Below are positions 4,763 to 11,053 of a stretch of 14,177 nt of DNA, one piece after another. The notes beneath the pieces are model-generated. The model was not told where the DNA came from. It saw only the letters and a program-made list of their open reading frames with translations, and ran no database searches. Position 1 is the first letter of the stretch. The number at the start of each line of letters is the position of its first letter. Made by a program: the position numbers and the translations under genes. The stretch spans positions 1-14,177 of the forward strand of contig JAGOUA010000016.1 in assembly GCA_018061485.1 (NCBI GenBank), read 5' to 3'. This DNA is from Patescibacteria group bacterium. Its GTDB lineage: Bacteria; Patescibacteriota; Patescibacteriia; 2-12-FULL-60-25.

Positions 4763-6214
4763 CTAAAAAGGATTGGTGTTTGCCATGGCTGGATCATTCG
4801 GTGCCTGCGCCTTCGCCCCCGTATCCATCCCCGGTGGTGGGGTAAAGTTCGCAAAACCACCCTCTTTGGTGAGAGAACGAAAACTGGCATTTTGCGCATC
4901 AAAGAAGAGTTTGACCACGCCCGTTGGGCCATTACGATGTTTAGCGATGTGGATTTCCGCGATATTTGCTTCTTCGGGGGAAAGATCTTCTTTGCGAAAG
5001 TTCGGGTCAGCGGCTTTACGATAGATAAACATGACGACGTCAGCATCTTGTTCAATGGATCCCGATTCACGCAAGTGCGCCAAGCGAGGAATAGCGGGTT
5101 TTTGCAATTCCACCGAACGCGAAAGCTGAGATAGGGCGATCACGGGCACGTTCAATTCGCGAGCGAGCTGTTTGAGTCCACGAGTGATTTCCGAGATTTC
5201 TTGTACGCGGTTGTCGGACCCGCTCTTGGATCGGCTTTCCATCAGCTGCAAGTAGTCGATAATCACCATGCCGAGACCATGTTCCATCTGTAAACGGCGA
5301 CATTTGGTTCGTACCTCCATGACGTTCGCATTTCCGGAGTCATCAATGTAGATTGGTGCTTCAGACAGTTGACCAATCGCGTGACCAATGCGAGGGAATT
5401 CATCGCTGGATTCAGAGAGGTTTCCGGTGCGAAGCTTCCACAAATCCACGCGCGCTTCCGCGCAGATCATACGATCGACCAACTGGTCCTTGGACATTTC
5501 CAACGAAAAAATGCCCACAGGTGTACGATATTTGACCGCGGCGGTACGCGCGATGTCCATGACGAAGGCGGTTTTTCCACAGGCTGGACGCGCCGCGAGC
5601 ACCACAAGATCGCTTTTTTGCATCCCGCCAAGCAGGTTGTCTAGGTCTTTAAAGCCAGACGGCGTTCCGCGTAGCTTGCCTTTTTCGCGATGCAGTTCGT
5701 CGATGCGGTCAAAAGCGTCGGTAAGAACGTCGCGAATAGGGGTAAACGAGCGCTTTAAGAACTTCTGCGAAACGTTAAACAGGCGTTGCTCCGCTTGGTC
5801 GAGAATCGTCTCGACGTCTTCACCCTGTTCGTACCCAAGCGAAGTGATGTCTCCCGCTGCTTGCAAGAGGCGTCGCAGCGTCGCCTTCTTTTGGACGATC
5901 TCTGCGTAATGCACGACATGACTCGAGGTAGGAACGGCGTTAGAGAGAGCGATGAGTTCTGTGCGGCCGCCGATACGCTCCAACTCGTTGCGGTCCGTTA
6001 AGCGATTGCCTAGCGATAGCAGGTCGATAGGTTCATTCTTGCGATATAAATCCATCATCGCTTCGTAAACACGACGATGTTTGTCCAGATAAAAATCATC
6101 CCCCTGCACTAAATCAGCGATCTTGAGCATCGCTTCTTTATCCAATAGCAACGATCCCAGCAATGATTGCTCGGCCTCGATATTATGGGGGGTGAGTTTT
6201 TCTGGAGAGGTCAT
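4763..6214 (-). CDS. dnaB: Replicative DNA helicase DnaB
   Basis: A 483-aa hexameric replicative helicase that unwinds DNA ahead of the polymerase and recruits primase. It has the N-terminal helical domain (about 8-110), a linker helix (about 155-180) and the RecA-like motor (about 183-450). The Walker A is ARPACGKT (208-215); family members usually read ARPSMGKT, so the variable positions differ but Gly-Lys-Thr is kept. Other motifs are the catalytic E239 in FSLEM, Walker B VIID (317-320), LSQLSRSVE (361-369), the arginine-finger region LRESGSIEQDADVV (381-394), and the KHRNGPTG motif near 425-432. No intein is present. The frame continues 52 codons upstream, but ATG 6214 gives the standard MTSPEKLTPHNIEAEQ start and the predicted promoter starts transcription 2-3 nt before it. 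The C-terminal tail (about 455-483) is Pro/Ala-rich and flexible. Confidence 0.97.
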   Translation of the reverse strand: MTSPEKLTPHNIEAEQSLLGSLLLDKEAMLKIADLVQGDDFYLDKHRRVYEAMMDLYRKNEPIDLLSLGNRLTDRNELERIGGRTELIALSNAVPTSSHVVHYAEIVQKKATLRRLLQAAGDITSLGYEQGEDVETILDQAEQRLFNVSQKFLKRSFTPIRDVLTDAFDRIDELHREKGKLRGTPSGFKDLDNLLGGMQKSDLVVLAARPACGKTAFVMDIARTAAVKYRTPVGIFSLEMSKDQLVDRMICAEARVDLWKLRTGNLSESSDEFPRIGHAIGQLSEAPIYIDDSGNANVMEVRTKCRRLQMEHGLGMVIIDYLQLMESRSKSGSDNRVQEISEITRGLKQLARELNVPVIALSQLSRSVELQKPAIPRLAHLRESGSIEQDADVVMFIYRKAADPNFRKEDLSPEEANIAEIHIAKHRNGPTGVVKLFFDAQNASFRSLTKEGGFANFTPPPGMDTGAKAQAPNDPAMANTNPF

Positions 6215-6222
6215 ATAGGGGC

Positions 6223-6251
6223 ATCCTAGGCACCAAGAATCAGAAAGACAA
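6223..6251 (-). promoter_or_regulatory. Promoter of dnaB
   Basis: On the minus strand, -35 TTGTCT (complement of 6246-6251), 17-bp spacer, -10 TAGGAT (complement of 6223-6228). The predicted start near 6216 leaves essentially no leader before ATG 6214. Confidence 0.5.
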
Positions 6252-6363
6252 ATGCGACGTTTATCCTTGGCGATTTGCCTCTTTTGCGAGAAAAAAGGGA
6301 GAAAAACAGGGGATCTGTTCGCTCTTGACGAGTTGGGCGCGTATTCGTAAGGGTGGAAGACGG

Positions 6364-6385
6364 CAAGCAATAAGTGCTTTGCTTG
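6364..6385. repeat. Small inverted repeat upstream of the HD gene
   Basis: CAAGCAA (6364-6370) and TTGCTTG (6379-6385) could pair around an 8-nt loop, with no T-run following. The dnaB-HD intergenic region (6215-6441) also has a TTGACG at about 6325 with only a poor -10 (TAAGGG) at 17-bp spacing, so the HD gene's promoter is not settled. Confidence 0.35.
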
Positions 6386-6431
6386 GGAGTTCGTTCAACA
6401 ACATGTAGAAGAGTGACGCGTAGAGAGAAGG

Positions 6432-6436
6432 GAAGG
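6432..6436 (+). promoter_or_regulatory. Shine-Dalgarno site of the HD gene
   Basis: GAAGG, extending into GAAGGTGA, lies 5 nt before ATG 6442 and complements the 16S tail well. It favours ATG 6442 over the in-frame GTG at 6436, which overlaps the site itself. Confidence 0.65.
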
Positions 6437-6441
6437 TGAGT

Positions 6442-8022
6442 ATGACGCGAACAAGACGGGACGCCTCTCGGCGTGAAAGGCCCCCTCCGGGGGTGGTTGG
6501 CTCAGTGCAGCTGCGGGATCCTGTTCATGGATCGATGCAGCTTGATGGACGTCTGGCTGGTGTATTGCGCCACCCCCTCGTGCAGCGGTTGGCGTGGGTG
6601 TGGCAGACGAGCCTTGTATGTACGGTCTTTCCTGGAGCGACGCACAACCGCTTGTCCCATGTACTGGGCGTAGCCCATTGTGCCAAGACGACGCTTGAGC
6701 GCCTGTATCAAGAGGGGTGGCGCGACGATCCGAAGGGGAAGATGGCTTCTCGAATGAAGCCAGATCCGGGCCAAGCGGTGCCGTTTCATGTCCTGCCCAA
6801 GAAGCTCTTTGAACAAAATTGCTTTCTCGCAGAAGCGGCGGGCTTGGTACATGACCTTGGCCATGGGCCGCTCTCGCATGCTTTCGATGGATTTGCCCCG
6901 TTTCAGACGCAGGTCGCGGAACTGATTCGGCAGGATCCCACAACCTCACGTCGTTTTGAAGGACTGGTCCCGTATTGGTCGCTCCTCTTTCCGCAAGAGA
7001 GTGATCCGAAGGCTCGTGTTCCTCACGAGACGATGTCGGTGCTGTTCTTTGCGCAGATCTGGACAGAGGTGAACAAGGATCCGTCTTTGGACTATCTCTC
7101 GGCGGCGATGGCGTCGATGTTGCTTGGGGGCATGATCCCCGAGGGGGAACGATGCATTCCCGAGGAGTTGCGTCCGTGGATTGGGTTCGTAGCCGACGTG
7201 ATCTCGGGGTCTCCATGGGATGCGGACCGTCACGACTACCTTCAGCGGGACGCTCTTTACACGGGGGCAAATTACGCGGCCGATAGCCACTTCTTGAAAG
7301 GGATGTTGTGCTGGTGGGATGGTCGTTCCTATCGATTGGGGTGGCGGCATTCGGCCTTGAGCGGCATTGAAGCCTTCGTGATAGCGCGTGGGCATATGTT
7401 TGCTCAAGTGTATGGCCATAAGACGCATACGGCGGCATGGTACATGCTGCGACGTATTGCTAACCGAGCCGCTACGCTCGGTCTGACGGTGATGGGTACG
7501 CCTGATCCGAATACGTGGGAGGCGCTTGCGGAGCGCTACTGTCGACTCTCGGATGCGGTGTTTCTGGAGATCCTTCAAGGGCATGTGTTCACGATCCCTG
7601 AGTCGACCGGTGGGTACGTGATGCGTGTTGAGGATTCGGAGATCAATGACTTGGCTCAGCGCATCGCTCGGCGCTCTTTCTGGAAGTGTCTGAGTGGGTT
7701 CGCCTGCGCCACGCGATCCGGGGCTGAAGCGCTCTTAGCGGAGCTGCGGGTAGCGTTTCCGGGGGAAGCGTTTTTGCTCGCGCAACGAGATCCGCGCGTT
7801 CTGAAGGGTTTCGACAAGGCGGCTCCCGTGCTGTTTCGGAACGATCGCGGGGTGTACGCATTGCGTGCAGATCGTGGAACGTGGTTTGACGTGCCGCCGT
7901 CATTCGATGGTTTGAAACGTGGTGCTCAGAAGTATTGGCGCATCTACTGTACAAGCGCTCCTTCGAAAGCATTCCTGAAAAAAATGCGCGAATGGGTGTT
8001 TCATCGTCGTTGCCCTGGGTAA
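6442..8022 (+). CDS. HD-domain phosphohydrolase, SAMHD1/dGTPase-like (COG1078 type)
   Basis: A 526-aa metal-dependent HD hydrolase. Family members remove triphosphate from deoxynucleotides. The four metal ligands of SAMHD1 have clear counterparts: H73 in the RLSHVLGV stretch (H167), H137-D138 in LVHDLGHGPLSHAF (H206-D207), and D262 in the D-A-D-R-H-D-Y-L motif (D311). R263, Y266 and D270 match SAMHD1 K312, Y315 and D319. Residues after about 320 are less conserved and may regulate oligomerisation. The N-terminus is Arg-rich (TRTRRDASRRERPPP). Start ATG 6442 has a real Shine-Dalgarno site, unlike most neighbours, and codon use looks more G-rich than in dnaB or gyrB, so recent acquisition is possible. 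It has its own terminator at 8039-8062. The substrate cannot be read from sequence: dNTP pool control and anti-phage dNTP depletion are both possible. Confidence 0.88.
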   Translation: MTRTRRDASRRERPPPGVVGSVQLRDPVHGSMQLDGRLAGVLRHPLVQRLAWVWQTSLVCTVFPGATHNRLSHVLGVAHCAKTTLERLYQEGWRDDPKGKMASRMKPDPGQAVPFHVLPKKLFEQNCFLAEAAGLVHDLGHGPLSHAFDGFAPFQTQVAELIRQDPTTSRRFEGLVPYWSLLFPQESDPKARVPHETMSVLFFAQIWTEVNKDPSLDYLSAAMASMLLGGMIPEGERCIPEELRPWIGFVADVISGSPWDADRHDYLQRDALYTGANYAADSHFLKGMLCWWDGRSYRLGWRHSALSGIEAFVIARGHMFAQVYGHKTHTAAWYMLRRIANRAATLGLTVMGTPDPNTWEALAERYCRLSDAVFLEILQGHVFTIPESTGGYVMRVEDSEINDLAQRIARRSFWKCLSGFACATRSGAEALLAELRVAFPGEAFLLAQRDPRVLKGFDKAAPVLFRNDRGVYALRADRGTWFDVPPSFDGLKRGAQKYWRIYCTSAPSKAFLKKMREWVFHRRCPG

Positions 8023-8038
8023 CGGCGAGGTGCTTTCT

Positions 8039-8062
8039 ACCGACGGTTCTCGTCGGTTTTTT
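8039..8062 (+). terminator. Intrinsic terminator of the HD gene
   Basis: ACCGACG (8039-8045) pairs with CGTCGGT (8051-8057) around a 5-nt loop, followed by a run of T to 8062. It lies 16 nt after the stop codon. Confidence 0.88.
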
Positions 8063-8085
8063 GATTCTCTCGCGCATGGTATACT
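8057..8085 (+). promoter_or_regulatory. Extended -10 promoter of the LOG-family gene
   Basis: TGG-TATACT (8077-8085) is an extended -10. At 17-bp spacing the -35 position holds only TTTTTT, which is the T-run of the preceding terminator. The predicted start (about 8092) coincides with the ATG, giving a leaderless mRNA. Confidence 0.65.
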
Positions 8086-8091
8086 GCGAAC

Positions 8092-8871
8092 ATGTTCTCT
8101 TCTCCTTCTTTTTCGAATACGCCCGTTGAGCCTTCCTGGACGGGGCCAAAGCCGCCCGTCTCAACCGGAAAAAAACGCTTTCAGCGTTGGGTCTGCGATG
8201 AGCAGAACGTGTGTAAAGCGTACGAAGAAGATGAATTTACGGACAATATCAATTGGCGCATCTTTCGTATCATGGCGGAATTTGTCGAAGGATTTGAGTT
8301 CCTTTCCAAACTCAAGCGCGAGGTCACCTTTTTTGGGAGTGCGCGCGCCGTGGTAGGGTCTCGTTCCTACGAAGATGCCCGTCAGCTAGGTTTTTTACTT
8401 GGAAAAGAGGGGTATACGGTGGTCACGGGAGGAGGTCCGGGTATCATGGAGGCCGGAAACTGGGGCGCCTACGAAGCAGGCGGTGAGTCCGTGGGACTAG
8501 ATATTGCTTTGCCAATGGAGCAGCGTCGCAACCAATACGTGAAGCGCGGCATGGGATTCAACTACTTTTTTACGCGCAAGGTGATGCTTTCGGCGTCGGC
8601 ACAGGCATACGTCTTTTTTCCCGGAGGTTTCGGTACGATGGACGAGCTCTTTGAGATGGCAACGCTTATTCAAACGAATAAAATGTCACGCAAAGTGCCG
8701 ATCGTCCTTGTAGGAAAGGCTTTTTGGACGCCTCTTATCGAGTGGATGCGCGAACGCATGTGGCAAGAAGATCGTTACATCGAAAAAGAAGATCTCCAAA
8801 TTTTGCAGGTCGTGGATACGGCTGAGGAGGCGTATCAGATCATCACTCAAACCGAAGAACGTCGATTATAG
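8092..8871 (+). CDS. LOG-family nucleotide phosphoribohydrolase (TIGR00730 type)
   Basis: A 259-aa Rossmann-like protein of the LOG/'lysine decarboxylase-like' family. Characterised members hydrolyse nucleoside 5'-monophosphates to base and ribose 5-phosphate; lysine decarboxylase activity is a legacy misnomer. The signature GGGPGIME (113-120) and PGGFGTMDE (177-185) motifs are both intact, with the FFGSAR strand at about 80-85. An N-terminal extension of about 75 residues, starting with a Ser/Pro-rich stretch and then a helical region, precedes the core. ATG 8092 is the first codon of the predicted leaderless transcript. It is preceded by the HD hydrolase but separated from it by a terminator, so the two are not an operon. 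The substrate here is unknown: nucleotide salvage or cytokinin-like base release are both possible. Confidence 0.9.
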   Translation: MFSSPSFSNTPVEPSWTGPKPPVSTGKKRFQRWVCDEQNVCKAYEEDEFTDNINWRIFRIMAEFVEGFEFLSKLKREVTFFGSARAVVGSRSYEDARQLGFLLGKEGYTVVTGGGPGIMEAGNWGAYEAGGESVGLDIALPMEQRRNQYVKRGMGFNYFFTRKVMLSASAQAYVFFPGGFGTMDELFEMATLIQTNKMSRKVPIVLVGKAFWTPLIEWMRERMWQEDRYIEKEDLQILQVVDTAEEAYQIITQTEERRL

Positions 8872-8886
8872 AGTCCGAAGACTCTA
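8869..8886. terminator. Hairpin between convergent LOG and rodA genes, weak terminator
   Basis: TAGAGTC (8869-8875) pairs with GACTCTA (8880-8886). The loop is CGAA on the plus strand and UUCG on the minus strand, where the C(UUCG)G tetraloop is unusually stable. It overlaps the LOG-gene stop. Neither side has a good T-run, so termination here is uncertain. Confidence 0.5.
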
Positions 8887-8898
8887 AGGTTGGTTGGT

Positions 8899-10011
8899 TT
8901 ATAGAATGGCGTGACGTTCGCGTCGTATCGCGATACTTTCCGCGATACCGATAAAGAGCAGTAACGACAGGAGAGATGAGGCGGCGGCGCTTAAAAAGGG
9001 GAGAGGAATGCCTGTAATGGGCAGAATACCCATATTCATACCCGCGTTCACAAACACGTGGATAAAAATCATGGCGCTTCCACCCACGAGCACAAGTGCG
9101 GCGTAGTCATCTTGCGAGGTGTAGCCGATCCAAAGCAGGCGGCACATCATGATGATATAGAGAAGAATCGTGAGGCAGACACCAGCGAAGCCCAACTCTT
9201 CACCGAGAACGGAAAAAATAAAGTCGGTGGATGCTTCGGGGAGAAACCGCAGCCGCGCTTGCGATCCTTCGCCGAGTCCGCGTCCGAGGAGTCCTCCTGA
9301 GCCGATGGCGATTTGCGCTTGAATGGCGTTATAACCGCTGTTGCGAGCGTCGCGCTCCGCGTCTAAAAAGGTGAGAATACGATCACGCTGATAGGGAGCA
9401 AGGCCAAACTCCCACGTGAGACCGCCAACTAATGCCAAACCAAGAGGTAGAATAATCCAAGCAAAGCGCGGCAGTCCGATAAACACGCAGAGGGCAAGCC
9501 ATGTACCGACCATCACCATCGCCGAACCAAAGTCCGGCTGTAGAAGAACGAGGCCGACAAAGACACTGACGGCGCCACCGCTCAAAAAAAAGAGCTTCCA
9601 CGATAGACGCCCGTGTGCACGTCGAGAAAAAAACGCCGCAAGATAGAGCAGGAGACCGAGTTTTGCGATCTCCACCGGCTGAAAGGATAGACTGCCAAAC
9701 TGAAACCAGCCAGCTGTTCCGTTCACGCGCGTTCCAAACAGGAGTACGGCGAGCAGGAGGCTAAAGCTCGCAAGATAGCCAATCACGCTGAATGACCGTG
9801 TTTGACGATAGTCCATCCAGCACAGGGTGCCTGCGCCGATCAAGCCAAGAACGAAAGCGATCAGCTGCTTTTCTAGACGGATAAACGAACTCTGTTCTTG
9901 AGAGATGCCTATGGAATACAGAAGAAGACAGCCGAACACCACCAGGCCAAGAACGGACAGGGCAAGGATCCAGTCGAAGCGTTCAAGCTTGTGAAGGAAG
10001 TGGCGTAGCAT
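8899..10011 (-). CDS. rodA: Rod-shape peptidoglycan polymerase RodA (SEDS family)
   Basis: A 370-aa polytopic membrane glycosyltransferase that polymerises lipid II during cell elongation with a class B PBP partner (PBP2). It has the same length as E. coli RodA and about ten transmembrane helices. Conserved sites are E114 and K117 in FQPVEIAKL, QPDFGSA (158-164), PYQRDRILTFLD (206-217), GYNAIQAQIAIGSGG (226-240), the essential Asp D263 in PEASTDFIFSVLGEELG (258-274), and NAGMNMGILPITGIPLPF (322-339). The G-x-T-G-W run at 98-102 fits RodA better than FtsW. An AGGAGG on the minus strand lies about 21 nt upstream of ATG 10011, too far to be a normal ribosome site, and an in-frame stop lies between. 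It follows the orphan membrane gene by 63 bp with no clear promoter, so both may share one transcript. No mreB, mreC or PBP2 gene lies in the window. Confidence 0.95.
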   Translation of the reverse strand: MLRHFLHKLERFDWILALSVLGLVVFGCLLLYSIGISQEQSSFIRLEKQLIAFVLGLIGAGTLCWMDYRQTRSFSVIGYLASFSLLLAVLLFGTRVNGTAGWFQFGSLSFQPVEIAKLGLLLYLAAFFSRRAHGRLSWKLFFLSGGAVSVFVGLVLLQPDFGSAMVMVGTWLALCVFIGLPRFAWIILPLGLALVGGLTWEFGLAPYQRDRILTFLDAERDARNSGYNAIQAQIAIGSGGLLGRGLGEGSQARLRFLPEASTDFIFSVLGEELGFAGVCLTILLYIIMMCRLLWIGYTSQDDYAALVLVGGSAMIFIHVFVNAGMNMGILPITGIPLPFLSAAASSLLSLLLFIGIAESIAIRRERHAIL

Positions 10012-10074
10012 AGCGTAAGCCTACGCGATTTTCCTCCTACGAGAAAGGGCAGATCACCAGGTACGCTCGTTCTT

Positions 10075-10947
10075 TTATGGTTTGAGGAAGGTTTCTGGAT
10101 CTAACAGATGCACAAACGTTTGTACGTCTGTCTTGGTGACAGCGAGAGGGTTTTCTGGCCAGACTTGGGTAATGACTTGTTCTGATCCCGGAGGAATTGT
10201 GGGGAGAACGAGTTTTTGTATACCAACGACGGTTCCTTCGCGAGACACAAGGGTGAGAAATTCTACGTCGCGATAGGTGTAGCCAGAGGGGTTCTTAAGG
10301 GTGAAGGTGCTGCGGCCAAGGCGTCGACCTTCGATTTCGATGTCGCTTTGATACGCTGGATCGGTCGTGATGAGTTGCGAACGTTGCTGCTTGTATGCGG
10401 CATAGTCTCCGGCGGTCAAAGTAGAATCAATGCGTCGCCACACGACCGATTCAATGCTCAGGCTTGGAGAGGTGAGGCCGCCTTTTTCCCACCCAAGCTC
10501 CGTGAGAAGGCGTGTGTCTTGGGGAAGAAGCGCAGCGCTTCGTAAAGGGGTCTCGGTGGTGCCATCGCGAAAGCGGTACCGAATCTCTGCCCACCATCGA
10601 GGATTTGGGTTACTCACGGGGGCGTAGATATGCCGACGAGCACCTTCTTGGATAAGGCTTTGCGCTCCGCCGATGTCTAGTGGGGCAGGTGCGGTAAACG
10701 CGCTTGCTCCTTCGTCGATAAAGACGCTCGCGATACGCAGGGGAATACGTTGTTCGCGTGGATAGGAGATGGCGTAGGTATCGAGCAGTGTCCACAGGCT
10801 AAACCCCCATGTGAGGACGGCGAGCGCAATGAGTGATCCGTAACCCATTTGCCGCAAGGTCAGGCGATGTTGTGAAATCCAGTCGGCAAGGCGAAGCGCG
10901 TCAGATGAATGGCCGCTGCCAACAGGAGAAGAAGAAAAGCCTGGCAT
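10075..10947 (-). CDS. Orphan single-pass membrane protein, 290 aa
   Basis: I do not recognise a named family. A cytoplasmic N-terminus of about 35 residues, Ser-rich at first, is followed by one transmembrane helix (about 36-58) and a beta-rich extracytoplasmic domain. The last part (about residues 210-280) resembles an immunoglobulin-like or FxLyD-type sandwich, with the pattern of a tail that reads R-E-G-T-V-V-G then a Pro-Pro-Gly-Ser-E turn; this is weak, by-eye similarity. The frame is open 44 codons further upstream, but ATG 10947 is chosen because the predicted promoter starts transcription right at it and the extension would overlap the gyrB promoter region. It is followed by rodA after 63 bp, so a role at the cell envelope is likely but not shown. 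Confidence 0.78.
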   Translation of the reverse strand: MPGFSSSPVGSGHSSDALRLADWISQHRLTLRQMGYGSLIALAVLTWGFSLWTLLDTYAISYPREQRIPLRIASVFIDEGASAFTAPAPLDIGGAQSLIQEGARRHIYAPVSNPNPRWWAEIRYRFRDGTTETPLRSAALLPQDTRLLTELGWEKGGLTSPSLSIESVVWRRIDSTLTAGDYAAYKQQRSQLITTDPAYQSDIEIEGRRLGRSTFTLKNPSGYTYRDVEFLTLVSREGTVVGIQKLVLPTIPPGSEQVITQVWPENPLAVTKTDVQTFVHLLDPETFLKP

Positions 10948-10954
10948 ATGGACG

Positions 10955-10983
10955 AGTATAGCACGGAAAAAGGCGAGAAAAAA
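10955..10983 (-). promoter_or_regulatory. Extended -10 promoter of the orphan membrane gene and possibly rodA
   Basis: On the minus strand, TGC-TATACT (-10 at 10955-10960) with a T-run in the -35 position (complement of 10978-10983) at 17-bp spacing. The predicted start is within 1-2 nt of ATG 10947. Confidence 0.65.
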
Positions 10984-11011
10984 ATCGAGGATAAATCCCT
11001 TGACGCAGCTC

Positions 11012-11040
11012 TTTTTTTTCGCATGTCCCCCTGTTACCAT
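11012..11040 (+). promoter_or_regulatory. Extended -10 promoter of gyrB
   Basis: TGT-TACCAT (11032-11040) is an extended -10. The -35 position, 17 bp upstream, is TTTTTT (11012-11017) within a run of eight T. The predicted start near 11047 favours the ATG at 11054. It is divergent from the promoter at 10955-10983, with about 28 bp between the two -35 regions. Confidence 0.5.
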
Positions 11041-11053
11041 GCCCGCGAATGGT

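Noticed and set aside
4765..6370. Longer DnaB starting at 6370
   Set aside because: The 52 extra residues are unlike DnaB, and they run across the predicted promoter at 6223-6251; ATG 6214 gives the standard N-terminus.
6395..7438. Long minus-strand open frame opposite the HD gene
   Set aside because: Pro/Ser/Arg-rich shadow composition with no motif, antisense to a gene with clear catalytic residues.
10018..10045. AGGAGG upstream of rodA as its ribosome site
   Set aside because: It is about 21 nt from ATG 10011 with an in-frame stop between, and no nearer start codon fits it.
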